A stretch of DNA of 64,000 bases, taken from assembly GCF_029637485.1 (NCBI RefSeq), contig NZ_CP069128.1, forward strand, positions 806,001-870,000, given 5' to 3'. A model generated the notes under the pieces. It was not told where the DNA came from and did not search any database. It worked only from the letters and a program-made list of their open reading frames with translations. Positions within the stretch are counted from its first letter, which is position 1; every line of letters starts with the position of its first letter. Shown piece after piece: positions 24,915 to 34,380 of this stretch. The translations under genes and the position numbers were made by a program. The stretch comes from Sphingomonas sp. LHG3406-1. GTDB taxonomy: Bacteria; Pseudomonadota; Alphaproteobacteria; Sphingomonadales; Sphingomonadaceae.

Positions 24915-27332
24915 TTGATCCGTCGATCGTCCGCCAGGCTGGCCGCCGCACCCCTCGCCTTGCTGCTCGCCGGCTGCACGACCCTCTTCCCCTCGCCGCC
25001 GCCGCAGCCCCCGACCGCTCAGGGGATCGCAGCGCAGCAGGAAGCCGCGATCGACACGCTGCTCGCCCGCATGACCGTCGAGCGCAAGGTCGCCCAGCTG
25101 GTCATGCCGGACATCTTGACGATCACCCCCGAGGACGTCCGCCGCTACCGCTTCGGTACGATCCTCAACGGCGGCAACAGCGGACCCGGCAACAATGACA
25201 AGGCCCCGGCGCCCGAGTGGCTGAAGCTCGCCGACACCATGTGGGAAGCCTCGACCGCACCGATGGAGGATGGCGGGCCGGTCATCCCGCTGCTGTGGGC
25301 AACCGATGCCGTCCACGGCCACAGCAATGTCCCCGGCGCTACCATCTTCCCGCACAATATCGCGCTCGGCGCGGCGGGGGACGAGGATCTCGTTCGCCGG
25401 ATCGGCCGCGCCACCGCCGCCGAGATCGCGGTCACCGGCATCGACTGGACCTTCGCCCCAACCATCGCGGTCGCCCGCGATGACCGCTGGGGTCGCACCT
25501 ACGAAAGCTATGGCGAGGACGCTCTGTTCGTCGGCCGTCTGGGCGCGGCGATGGTCGAAGGGCTGCAGGGTCGCCCGGGCACGCCGGAGTTCCTGGCGCA
25601 GGACCGGGTCATCGCCACCGCCAAGCATTTCTTCGGCGACGGCGGGACCAATGGCGTCGACCAGGGCAATGCCCGCGGCACCATGCCAGCGCTGAAGGCG
25701 ATCCATGCGACGCCCTATTATCCCGCCTTCGCGGCCGACGTGCAGACGGTCATGGCCAGCTTCTCCTCGATCAACGGCGAGAAGATGCACGGCAGCAAGC
25801 CCCTGCTGACCGACCTGCTGCGCGGCGAAATGGGCTTCAAGGGCCTGACCGTCGGCGACTGGAACGGACATGGTCAGGTCCCGGGCTGCACCAACACCGA
25901 CTGTCCGCAGGCGTTGATGGCCGGCCTCGACGTCTTCATGGCCCCCGAAGAGTGGAAGGGCCTGCACGAGCGGCTGGTCGCACAGGTCAATGCCGGCACC
26001 GTTCCGCAGGCGCGCCTCGACGAAGCGGTTCGCCGGGTCCTCCGCCTCAAGTCCGCCGCCGCACTGTTCGACCGGCCCAAGCCCTCGGCCCGGCTGCTCG
26101 GTGGCAAGTTCGACCTGATCGGCAGCGCCGACCACCGTGCCATCGCCCGTGAGGCGGTGCGCAAGTCGCTCGTCCTTCTCAAGAATGACGGAGTCCTGCC
26201 GGTCCGCGCCGGCGCCACCGTGCTGGTCGCCGGCACCGCCGCCGACAACATTGCGCAGCAGTCGGGCGGGTGGTCGATCACCTGGCAGGGCGGCGGCGCG
26301 CTGACCAACACCGACTTCCCCGGCGCAACCAGCATTCAGGCCGGCATCGCCGCTGCGCTGGCGCACGGAGGCGGCCGGGCGATCCTTGCTCCCGATGGCC
26401 ACACCTCCGAGCGCCCGGACGCCGCCATCGTCGTCTTCGGCGAGGAGCCCTACGCCGAATTCAGCGGCGACCGGAAGGACTTCGCCTTTCAGGACGATGC
26501 CGCTCTCGCGACCATGCGCCGCCTGCGCGCGCAGGGCATCCCGGTCGTCGCCGTCTTCCTCTCCGGCCGTCCGCTCTGGGTGAACCGCTTCCTTGCCGAG
26601 GCCGACGCCTTCGTCGCCGCCTGGCTTCCGGGCAGCGAGGGAGCGGGCATCGCCGACGTGCTGATCGGCGGACCCAACCGCGAAGTCCGCCACGATTTCA
26701 CCGGCCGCCTCCCCTTCAGCTGGCCGGCCCGCTGCGACGCCGATGCCGGCAACGGTTCTGACGGGTTCCCGCTGTTCCGCCGCGGCGAGGGTTATGGCTA
26801 TGCCGCGCCTCCACCCGCCGGCCGGACCTTCGACGCCGCTTGCGCCCTGCTCGACCGCCAGGACCAGGAACGCACCCTCTTTGCCCGCGGCAGCACCTCC
26901 GGCCTCACCCTCAGCGTGCAGGATGCGAGCGGCACCGCGCCGCTCCCCAATGGCATTGGCCAGGGGCCGGCCGGAACCTTCTCCGTCCGCGGCGTCGATC
27001 GCCACGCGCAGGAGGACAGCCGCCAGCTCGCCTGGACCGGCCCTGCAAGCCTGATGCTGAAGGCATCGAATGCCACCGGGCAGGACCTGCTGATCGACTA
27101 TGCGATCGACGTGGCCCCCGCAGGGCCGGTCCGCTTCGGCAGCTCGCTCGACCTCACCGAGACCTTGGTCGTCGCCGCCGGCAAGGGCTGGCGACAGATG
27201 CGGCTGCCAGCCCCTTGCCTCGGCCGCTCGCCGTGGACTCTGCGGGCGGAAGCGCCCGTCACCTTTCGCATCTCGGCAATGCGCTCGGTCCCCGCACGCA
27301 CTGAACAGCAGGGCTGCGCCGGCACCTTCTGA
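24915..27332 (+). CDS. GH3 exo-beta-glucosidase, lipoprotein
   Basis: 805-residue enzyme with a lipoprotein signal (lipobox LLAGC, Cys21), so it is probably anchored to a membrane facing the periplasm. The GH3 barrel contains LLWATDAVHGHSNVPGA, FAPTIAVARDDRWGRTYE, AKHFFGDGG and the nucleophile Asp315 in VGDWNGHG. The second domain has FGEEPYAEFSGD, where the acid/base Glu of ExoI-type enzymes lies, and a C-terminal beta-domain extends past residue 620. The start is TTG at 24915, with AAGGA upstream and only 3 bp after GH16. This ExoP/ExoI type hydrolyses beta-1,3- and beta-1,4-glucosides from the non-reducing end. Confidence 0.9.
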   Translation: MIRRSSARLAAAPLALLLAGCTTLFPSPPPQPPTAQGIAAQQEAAIDTLLARMTVERKVAQLVMPDILTITPEDVRRYRFGTILNGGNSGPGNNDKAPAPEWLKLADTMWEASTAPMEDGGPVIPLLWATDAVHGHSNVPGATIFPHNIALGAAGDEDLVRRIGRATAAEIAVTGIDWTFAPTIAVARDDRWGRTYESYGEDALFVGRLGAAMVEGLQGRPGTPEFLAQDRVIATAKHFFGDGGTNGVDQGNARGTMPALKAIHATPYYPAFAADVQTVMASFSSINGEKMHGSKPLLTDLLRGEMGFKGLTVGDWNGHGQVPGCTNTDCPQALMAGLDVFMAPEEWKGLHERLVAQVNAGTVPQARLDEAVRRVLRLKSAAALFDRPKPSARLLGGKFDLIGSADHRAIAREAVRKSLVLLKNDGVLPVRAGATVLVAGTAADNIAQQSGGWSITWQGGGALTNTDFPGATSIQAGIAAALAHGGGRAILAPDGHTSERPDAAIVVFGEEPYAEFSGDRKDFAFQDDAALATMRRLRAQGIPVVAVFLSGRPLWVNRFLAEADAFVAAWLPGSEGAGIADVLIGGPNREVRHDFTGRLPFSWPARCDADAGNGSDGFPLFRRGEGYGYAAPPPAGRTFDAACALLDRQDQERTLFARGSTSGLTLSVQDASGTAPLPNGIGQGPAGTFSVRGVDRHAQEDSRQLAWTGPASLMLKASNATGQDLLIDYAIDVAPAGPVRFGSSLDLTETLVVAAGKGWRQMRLPAPCLGRSPWTLRAEAPVTFRISAMRSVPARTEQQGCAGTF

Positions 27333-27382
27333 AATTCCCGCGCTGCAGGGTTCGCCCGGCCCCAACTTCGACTGGAAGATCG

Positions 27383-27516
27383 CCTGGGCCGCGCGGCGCT
27401 TCGACGTGGCGGAGGGGAACCAGCGCAACCGCGTCCTCGGCAAGGCCGGCGAGAAGCGCGCGTTCCACTACGAGCGAGGTCAACGGAACGCTGCCGGTCG
27501 CCCCGCTCCTTCCTGA
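27383..27516 (+). pseudogene. fragment of a second DUF3883 gene
   Basis: The plus-strand frame reads ARRFDVAEGNQRNRVLGKAG followed by FHYERGQ, a clear relative of the start of the DUF3883 domain in the gene at 17060-17899. It breaks off after about 40 residues; the nuclease triad and the N-terminal domain are absent. The surrounding 27333-27732 holds nothing else recognisable except the shared palindrome at 27532. This looks like the remains of a second copy inserted between the glucan locus and the efflux operon. Confidence 0.7.
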
Positions 27517-27531
27517 TAAGTCAGATGGGCC

Positions 27532-27556
27532 GGTGGCGGCTCCCGTACGGGTCACC
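27532..27556. repeat. 25-bp palindromic element, copy 2
   Basis: GGTGGC...GTCACC with the inner palindrome CCCGTACGGG, differing from copy 1 (18184-18208) at three positions. It lies about 15 bp after the end of the DUF3883 fragment frame. Confidence 0.6.
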
Positions 27557-27732
27557 ACCGACTGAGTCTGTCCTCATTGGCTTTGTCCTTGGTCGAACGG
27601 AGTGGCGCAAATCAGCCAGAGCCTCGGCGGTCGGCCACTTGCACTCGATCTCCCGCGGATAGCAAATGCCGCCCGTCTACCCGCGCCACATGGGGGCCGA
27701 GGCGGCCGATGGCGGCGCGCTGGCTGATCGGT

Positions 27733-29147
27733 TCACCCGTTCCGTCCTGCGGCAGCGCCAACTCCCCAGTTACCACCGAGAGCCCGGAACAGATCGATCT
27801 GCGCTTCGACGATCCGAGCGTCGCTTTCGGCCAGAGCGGCCTCGGCATCGGCAAAGGTCCGTTCGGCGTCGAGCAGTTCGAGCGAGCTGATCTGACCTTC
27901 GCGCTGCAACGCACGGGTGCGGCGAACCACCGCTTCGGCCTGGGTCCGGGCGGAGGCCAGCGCGGTGCGCCGTTGCTGGGTGCGCTGATAGGCAGACAGG
28001 GCTGTTTCGGTTTCCTGCAAGGCGGTCAGGATGCTGCCGTCAAAGTGGGCCAATGCAATCCGGCTGTCTGCTTCGGCCGCGGCAATGCGGGCCCGGGTCG
28101 CGCTCCGGTTGACCGTCCAACTGAGCAACGGCCCGGCCAGCCAGCTAAGCGGGTTGAACAGACTCGATACGCTTGTGCCGCTTCCGCCGACAGAGCCACC
28201 GAGAGAGATGCTCGGATAGAGGTCGGCGGTGGCCACGCCGATCCTGGCGGTAGCGGAAGCGAGGCGCCGCTCGGCAGCACGCACGTCCGGTCTGCGGGCA
28301 AGCAGCCCGGCGCCGTCGCCGACCGGGATGGGACTTGAGAGCGCCAGCGTGGCAGTGCGTACCGCCGCGTTGGGCGGCAAGTCGCGCGGTGCGCGGCCGG
28401 TCAGGGTGGCCAGGCGCAGCAGCGCTGCGGTGCGTTCGGCTTGCAGCAACGGTATCTCTGCTTGGCGTTGATCGCGGAGCGCAGCGATGCGGGCCGTATC
28501 GAGGCCTGTCACCAGACCGACCACCCGCCGGCGCTCGGTCAGCTGGAGCGAGCGGTCGAGCAGGCTGACGATGCGCTCGGCGACAGCGATACGCTCCGCC
28601 GCCGAAGCCGCGTCGGCATAAGCCCGGGTGGTGTCGGCGACGACGAGAACACGGACCGCATCGGCCTCGAAGGCGGCAGCGCCGGCATCGCCGCGCGCGG
28701 CCTCGATCGAGCGCCTCAGCCTTCCTGCGAGATCGACCTCATAGGCGACGCTCAACCCGGCATCAAGCTGGAGGTCGGTGCCGTCCTGCCCAGCCGCAAT
28801 GGATTGTGGCGAGCGGCCCACCTGACCGCCGGCGCTTGCTCCGATTTGCGGCTCACGGGCGGCGCGGGTCTGGCGAACCACTGCCCGTGCCCGCTCAAGG
28901 CGGCCCACCGCGACACGGACGTCGGTATTGGCGGCAAGGGCGTCGGCGACCAGGCCGTCGAGGACGGGATCGCGGTACAGGCGCCACCAGTCTCCCGCCG
29001 GCTGGGCGGCGGTGACGAGCGGCGTGTCCGAGCCGAGGAACGGCGCGGCGGCGGCCGGCGACACCGGGTGGGCGGCATAGTCCGGGCGCTTGCGCAGGCG
29101 GCAAGGGCAAGGGCGGAAGCGGCGATCAGCAGCAAGCGCTGGGTCAT
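27733..29147 (-). pseudogene. NodT/OprM-type outer-membrane efflux lipoprotein with a frameshift after the lipobox
   Basis: The ATG at 29147 (GAGGAGAC just upstream) opens MTQRLLLIAASALALAAC, a perfect lipoprotein signal with Cys codon at 29094-29096. That frame is useless after about residue 22. The rest of the protein (RPDYAAHPVSPAAAAPFLG to the two OEP repeats and LFRALGGNWG) continues in another frame with no start of its own. A one-base loss between about 29082 and 29093 explains this. The body (about 460 residues) is otherwise intact, with PLLSWTVNRSATRARI and LLDAERTFADAEA. It would be the channel for the RND pump upstream. It could also be a sequencing error. Confidence 0.8.
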
Positions 29148-29158
29148 GATTAGTCTCC

Positions 29159-32100
29159 TCATTCTGCCGGCGCGGGCAGAGCGGCGGGCGCCGCGCGGCG
29201 TTCACGCAGGCGAGCGATGCGGTCGGCAAGGCTCCGGCAGACGACGTAGAATGTGGGGGTGAAGATGAGGCCGAAGGCGGTCACACCGATCATTCCGAAG
29301 AACACCGCGGTGCCGAGCGCCTGGCGAAGCTCCGCCCCTGCTCCTTCGGCAATCAGCAACGGCAGCGAGCCGAGGATGAAGGCGAAGCTGGTCATCAGGA
29401 TTGGGCGCAGGCGATCTCTCGCTGCCCGCACCGCGGCCTCGACCGGCGACATGCCGGCGGCCTCGTCCTGCTGGGCAAACTCGACGATCAGGATGGCATT
29501 CTTGGCCGCGAGCGCGATCAGCACCACCAGCCCGACCTGCGTCAGGACATTGTTGTCCATGCCGCGCAGGTTCACGCCCGCCATCGCCGCCAACAGGCAC
29601 ATCGGCACGATCAGGATGATCGACAGCGGGAGCACCAGGCTTTCGAACTGCGCCGCCAGCACCAGGAAAACGAACAGCACGGCCAGCGCGAAGACCAGAG
29701 TGGCCGTGCTCCCCGCGGCCTTCTCCTGGTAGGCGATGCCGGTCCATTCGGTGCGGAAGCCGGCGGGCAGCTGCGCCGAAGCGATGTCCTCCATCGCCTG
29801 CAGCGACTGGCCCGAAGAATAGCCCGGCGCGGTGTCGCCGTCGATCTCGACCGCCGGAAAGCCGTTGTAGCGCGAAACGCGATACGGTCCGGTCTTGTCT
29901 TCGAAGGTCGTCACCGACCCGATCGGCACCATCGCACCAGAGTTGGAGCGGGCCCTCAGATTGGCGATGTCGGATTCGCTTGCACGGGCGTCCGCTTCGG
30001 CCTGCGCCGTCACACGATAGGTACGGCCGAGGAGGTTGAAGTCGTTGACGAAAGCCGATCCGAGATAGACCTGCAACGCTTCGAAGATCCGCTCCGGCGG
30101 CACGCCCAGCATGTCGGCCTTGGCGCGGTCGACGTCGGCGAACACCCGCGGCGTGGAGATGTCGAATAGGGTATAGACCTGCTTCAGCCCCGGCGTCTGG
30201 TTGGCCTTGCCGATGATCCCCCACGAGAGTCCGGAGAGTTCGGCGAAGCTGTGCCCTCCGGTATCCTGCACGATCATGCGATATCCGCCGGCCGAACCGA
30301 TACCCTGGATCAACGGCGGCGGGACGATCAGCAGGCGCGCCTCGTTGATATCGGCGGTGCGCTTCTGCGCTTCGGCCATGATGTCCTCAAGCTTGACGCC
30401 AAGCTTCTTGCGCTCCTCGAACGACTTCAGCGGAACATAGGCGGCGGCGGCATTTGGTGCCTGCGTCTGCGACGCGCCGTCGAACCCAGCCAGCATCACC
30501 GCGCCTTCGACGCCCTTGATCGGCAGGATACGGTCGGCGACCTTGCGCATCACTTCGTCGGTCCGCTCCAGCGAAGAGCCCGGCGGAAGCTGGATGACGG
30601 TCAGGAAGTAGCCCTGATCCTGCGCCGGGATGAAGCCGGTCGGGGTGATCGAGAACAGGCCAACGGTAAGCCCGATCAGCACCGCATAGGCGGCCATCAT
30701 CCGCTTGGGCGCGGCGACCAGCCGGCGCGTCAGTCCAGCATAGCGTTCGCTGAACCGCTCGAACCAGCGGTTGAAGGCGTCACCTGCCCGCTCGGCCATC
30801 GCGGCCAGGCGGTTCTTCGGCGGCTGGTGCCCATGCGGCTTCAGCAGCAGCGCGGCCATTGCCGGCGACAGGGTCAGCGAGAGCAGAAGCGAGATCAAAG
30901 TCGCGGCCGAGATGGTGACCGCAAACTGGTGGTAGAAGGCACCCGATAGGCCGTTGAGGAACAGGGTCGGCAGGAACACCGCGCACAGCACCAGTACGAT
31001 CGCCACCAGCGCTCCGGCGACTTCGTCCATCGAAGTTCGCGCGGCATCGAGGGCCGACATGCCCTTGGCAAGGTTGCGTTCGACATTCTCGACCACCACG
31101 ATGGCATCGTCGACCACGATCCCGATCGCCAGCACCAGCCCGAACAGCGACAGGTTGTTGAGCGAATAGCCAACCATCTGCAGCACCGCGAAAGTGCCGA
31201 TCAGCGACACGGGGATTGCGACCACCGGGATCACGGCGGCCCGCCAGCGCTGGAGAAAGACGATGATCACCAGCACCACGAGGACGATCGCCTCGAGCAA
31301 GGTCTTGCCGACCTCGTCGATCGACTGGGCGATGAACTCGGTCGGATTGTAGATGACCCTGTATTCGAGCCCCTTGGGGAAGGACTTGGAAGCGTCCTCC
31401 ATCTCCTTCTTGACCAGCTCGGCGGCCGCCAGCGCGTTGGACCCGGGGCGCTGGAACACGCCCAGCAGCACGGTCGGCTCGCCCGACAGATAGGTGTTTG
31501 ACGCATAGTCGGCGGCGCCGAGTTCGACCCGCGCGACGTCGGAGACGCGAACCTGGCGGCCGTCCGCGTCGCTGCGGATGATGACGTTGGCGAACTGCTG
31601 CGGGTCGGTCAGGCGTCCCTGCGTCTCGACATTGAGCTGATAGGCGGCACCGGTGGAATAAGGCGGCTGGCCGAGCGTGCCGGCGGCGACCTGCACGTTC
31701 TGGGCGCGCAGGGCGGAGACGATCTCGCCTGCCGTCAGGTTGAGCGCGGCGGCGCGATTGGGATCGATCCACACCCGCATCGCATAATCGCGGGCGCCGA
31801 ACAGCTGCACGTCCCCTACCCCGTCGAGCCGCGCAAGGCGGTCGCGCACCTGGGTCAGCGCATAATTGGACATGTAGCCGCGATCGAGCGACCGGTCGGG
31901 CGACACCAGGTTCACCACCATCAGGAAGTCGGGCGACGTCTTGCGAGTGATGACGCCGAGCCGCTGCACTTCCTGCGGCAGGCGCGGGGTGGCGACCGCG
32001 ACGCGGTTCTGGACCAGCACCTGCGCGGCGTTGAGGTCGGTGCCCTGCTTGAAGGTGACGGTGATCGTCAGGCGGCCGTCGCCGGTCGATTGCGACGACA

Positions 32101-32338
32101 TGTAGATCATGTTGTCGACGCCGTTGATCTCCTGCTCGATCGGCGCGGCGACGGTTTCCGACACGGTCTCGGCCGAGGCGCCGGGATAGCTGGCGTTGAC
32201 CGTGACGGTGGGCGGGACGATGTCGGGATATTGCGACACCGGCAGGCCGAGATAGGCGATGCCGCCCATGACGGTGATCAGCACGGCGATGACCGCCGCG
32301 AAGATCGGGCGGGTGATGAAGAAGCGGGACAAGCGCAT
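29159..32338 (-). CDS. HAE1-type RND multidrug efflux pump
   Basis: 1,059-residue inner-membrane RND transporter of the hydrophobe/amphiphile (AcrB/MexF) type. It begins MRLSRFFITRPIFAAVIAV and has the TM4 proton-relay pair in GIVVDDAIVVVENVERN, which distinguishes it from the metal pump at 10323. Periplasmic porter loops of normal length and 12 helices are visible. It follows the adaptor by 50 bp and precedes the outer-membrane factor by 11 bp. Drug substrates cannot be read from the sequence; the MexF-like N-terminus (LPVSQYPDIVPPTVTV) is common for solvent, phenolic or antibiotic export. Confidence 0.93.
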   Translation of the reverse strand: MRLSRFFITRPIFAAVIAVLITVMGGIAYLGLPVSQYPDIVPPTVTVNASYPGASAETVSETVAAPIEQEINGVDNMIYMSSQSTGDGRLTITVTFKQGTDLNAAQVLVQNRVAVATPRLPQEVQRLGVITRKTSPDFLMVVNLVSPDRSLDRGYMSNYALTQVRDRLARLDGVGDVQLFGARDYAMRVWIDPNRAAALNLTAGEIVSALRAQNVQVAAGTLGQPPYSTGAAYQLNVETQGRLTDPQQFANVIIRSDADGRQVRVSDVARVELGAADYASNTYLSGEPTVLLGVFQRPGSNALAAAELVKKEMEDASKSFPKGLEYRVIYNPTEFIAQSIDEVGKTLLEAIVLVVLVIIVFLQRWRAAVIPVVAIPVSLIGTFAVLQMVGYSLNNLSLFGLVLAIGIVVDDAIVVVENVERNLAKGMSALDAARTSMDEVAGALVAIVLVLCAVFLPTLFLNGLSGAFYHQFAVTISAATLISLLLSLTLSPAMAALLLKPHGHQPPKNRLAAMAERAGDAFNRWFERFSERYAGLTRRLVAAPKRMMAAYAVLIGLTVGLFSITPTGFIPAQDQGYFLTVIQLPPGSSLERTDEVMRKVADRILPIKGVEGAVMLAGFDGASQTQAPNAAAAYVPLKSFEERKKLGVKLEDIMAEAQKRTADINEARLLIVPPPLIQGIGSAGGYRMIVQDTGGHSFAELSGLSWGIIGKANQTPGLKQVYTLFDISTPRVFADVDRAKADMLGVPPERIFEALQVYLGSAFVNDFNLLGRTYRVTAQAEADARASESDIANLRARSNSGAMVPIGSVTTFEDKTGPYRVSRYNGFPAVEIDGDTAPGYSSGQSLQAMEDIASAQLPAGFRTEWTGIAYQEKAAGSTATLVFALAVLFVFLVLAAQFESLVLPLSIILIVPMCLLAAMAGVNLRGMDNNVLTQVGLVVLIALAAKNAILIVEFAQQDEAAGMSPVEAAVRAARDRLRPILMTSFAFILGSLPLLIAEGAGAELRQALGTAVFFGMIGVTAFGLIFTPTFYVVCRSLADRIARLRERRAAPAALPAPAE

Positions 32339-32388
32339 GGCTGTTCTCCCCGCCCGGCGCTTGGCCGGGCGGTTGGGATAAGGGTCTA

Positions 32389-33666
32389 TTAGCGGGTCGC
32401 GAAGGTGGCGGTGCCGGCGACCGGTGCCGCCCGGGGTGCCGCGGCGGCCGGTGCCTGCGCCTTGATCGCGCCGGGACGAACCTGGACCTTCATGCCGGGC
32501 ATGGCGAGCTGGGCACCGCTGATCACCACCCGCTCCCGGGGGTCGAGCCCGGAGCGGATCACCCGCAGGCCATCGATCAACGGGCCGACAACCACCGGCC
32601 GCGGCGCCAGGCTGCCGTCAGGACCGACCACGGTGACGACCTTGCGGGCCTGATCGGTCTGGACCGCCGAGTCCGGCACCAGCAGCGCCGCCGTGGTCCC
32701 GCCTGAGGAAAGCCGGAGATTGCCGAACATCCCCGGCGTCAGGAACTGCCGCCCGTTCTGCACCACCGCGCGCAGGCGGATCGTGCCCGATCGGGTGTCG
32801 AGCCCATTGTCGGTGAAGTCGAGCCGCCCGCGCCAGCGATAGTCGGTCTCATCCTGGAGGCGGACCTGAACCTCGCTCGGCGCCTTGCCGCTTTCCTGCG
32901 CCCGGCGTGCCTTGAGGAACAGGGCCTCTGATGCGTCGAAGGTGAAGTACATGGGGTCGAGCGAATTGATGGTGGTCAGGAGCGTCGCCTCGCCGCCGGC
33001 GGGACCGCCCTGGACGAGGTTGCCCGCATCGATCCGGCGGTCGGAGATGCGGCCACTGATCGGCGCCCTCACCTGGGTAAATCCGACGTCGAGCTGGCGC
33101 GAGCGGACCCGCGCATCGGCTGCGGCCAGGGAAGCCTGCGCAGCCTCGACCCGCGCACGAAGGCGGTCGACATCGCTGCGCGCCACTGCGTCGACATCGA
33201 GGAGGCGAAGCGCCCGCGACAGGTCGGCCTGAGCGAGGCTGAGCTCGCTCCGGGCCCCCGAAACCGCGGCGCGCGCCTCCGCCAGCGATGCTGCGAACGG
33301 ACGCGAGTCGATGGTGAACAGCAATTGGCCCTGCCGGACCACGGCGCCATCCTCGAAGTGCACCCCGACGATCGCACCCGACACCCGCGGGCGCACCTCG
33401 ACCGAGCGGCTGGCTTCGAACCGGCCGGAATATTCGTCCCATTCCTCAACCTGCCGGACGAGCGGCGCGGCAGCAGTCACCACCGCGGGCGGCGGCGCAG
33501 CCTCAACCGAACCTGCACCTGGTCGGCCGAAGGCGATGCCGGCGACCAGCGCAAGTGGGACGAGGCCAAGCGCAACTTTCTGCCCGCGGGTCAGCCGCGA
33601 CAGGCCGGCTGGTGGAGCGACAGGCGTTGCAGTCTCATCCATGGCGGGACTCACCGGGGCGTTCAC
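32389..33666 (-). CDS. RND efflux periplasmic adaptor (AcrA/MexE type)
   Basis: 425-residue membrane fusion protein with an N-terminal cytoplasmic stretch, one membrane anchor (VALGLVPLALVAGIAFG), lipoyl halves around VEVRPRVSGAIVGVHF and FTQVRAPISGRISDR, a helical hairpin between them, and beta-barrel and membrane-proximal domains (GTIRLRAVV, LTPGMFGNLRL). The start is GTG at 33666, which overlaps the stop of the upstream small gene as GTGA. Translation is therefore coupled to an unrelated 142-aa protein, an unusual arrangement. Function: links the HAE1 pump to its outer-membrane channel. Confidence 0.9.
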   Translation of the reverse strand: MNAPVSPAMDETATPVAPPAGLSRLTRGQKVALGLVPLALVAGIAFGRPGAGSVEAAPPPAVVTAAAPLVRQVEEWDEYSGRFEASRSVEVRPRVSGAIVGVHFEDGAVVRQGQLLFTIDSRPFAASLAEARAAVSGARSELSLAQADLSRALRLLDVDAVARSDVDRLRARVEAAQASLAAADARVRSRQLDVGFTQVRAPISGRISDRRIDAGNLVQGGPAGGEATLLTTINSLDPMYFTFDASEALFLKARRAQESGKAPSEVQVRLQDETDYRWRGRLDFTDNGLDTRSGTIRLRAVVQNGRQFLTPGMFGNLRLSSGGTTAALLVPDSAVQTDQARKVVTVVGPDGSLAPRPVVVGPLIDGLRVIRSGLDPRERVVISGAQLAMPGMKVQVRPGAIKAQAPAAAAPRAAPVAGTATFATR

Positions 33667-34091
33667 CGACTGGCTCCACGCTGGCGGAGGGGGCTGCGGC
33701 TGGCGGCGATGCTGGCCTGGACCAGCTCGTAATGATCAAGGGTGAAGCCCTCGGCGAGAAACGCCTTCAGCTCACTGTCTGGCACCTTCCAGCCCTGCCG
33801 CCACGCGAAGACGGACAGCCGACGCAGCACTTCCAACCGCGGGTTGGCCATTTTGTTGGGGCGGTGCCGACCGAACAGGTTCTCCAAGGCGGCTGCGATC
33901 CTCCCCGGCTCCTTGAGACTGGCGATCGTATCGCGCTCGGCCAGGGCGACCACCGACCATTCGAGCGCCGACAGGCGTGCAGGCTTCACGATTGAGTGCG
34001 GGGTTGCCTCGACCGAAACGAGCCTGGGCCGTGGCAGCCGGACGGTCTGGGCCTGGTCGATTGGCCAGTGGGCAAGGGGAAGGGAGGCCAT
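33663..34091 (-). CDS. hypothetical protein heading the RND operon
   Basis: 142-residue soluble protein starting MASLPLAHWPIDQAQTVRLP, with AAGGA about 10 bases upstream. It contains LSALEWSVVALAERDTIASL, a LEVLRRLSVFAW helix and a LDHYELVQASI segment near the end. I have the impression of similar short proteins in other sphingomonads, always unnamed. No DNA-binding or membrane motif is obvious. Its position as first gene, with its stop overlapping the adaptor start (GTGA), suggests a role in or regulation of the efflux system, but none can be assigned. Confidence 0.6.
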   Translation of the reverse strand: MASLPLAHWPIDQAQTVRLPRPRLVSVEATPHSIVKPARLSALEWSVVALAERDTIASLKEPGRIAAALENLFGRHRPNKMANPRLEVLRRLSVFAWRQGWKVPDSELKAFLAEGFTLDHYELVQASIAASRSPLRQRGASR

Positions 34092-34340
34092 GGTTCGTTC
34101 CTTTCGAAGACGCGGCTCGTCGATCCGGGAAGCACAGGCCTCACGGGTCGGCTGGGAATTGCGGATGAGCAGCGACCGTGGCTGCGACGCATGACGCGCG
34201 TCGGCCTGCAACCAAGCTGCGATGATCTGGATGGTTGTCAGCGAACGCGACTAGCGCGTGTCGAAGACCTTTTCTGTGTGGAGTGCCACTGGAGCTTTCC
34301 TCTGTTCTATACTGAATGGTACATAAACAGCTTCAGCTCA

Positions 34341-34366
34341 GGTCAATAGTTTCATACCGCTTGGTA
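34341..34366 (-). promoter_or_regulatory. candidate promoter -35 and TetR-type palindrome of the efflux operon
   Basis: On the minus strand TTGACC (34341-34346) could be the -35 box of the operon starting at 34091. Just upstream of it is the short palindrome TACC-4-GGTA (34355-34366). A related ACCGGTATAT sequence lies near 34997-35006 beside the TetR start. Both could be TetR-repressor sites. No clear -10 box is seen. Confidence 0.3.
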
Positions 34367-34380
34367 AAAAACTTTTTCGG

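Noticed and set aside
24039..27443. 1,134-codon minus-strand open frame opposite GH16 and GH3
   Set aside because: Antisense shadow of two well-supported enzymes; low-complexity product with no domain.
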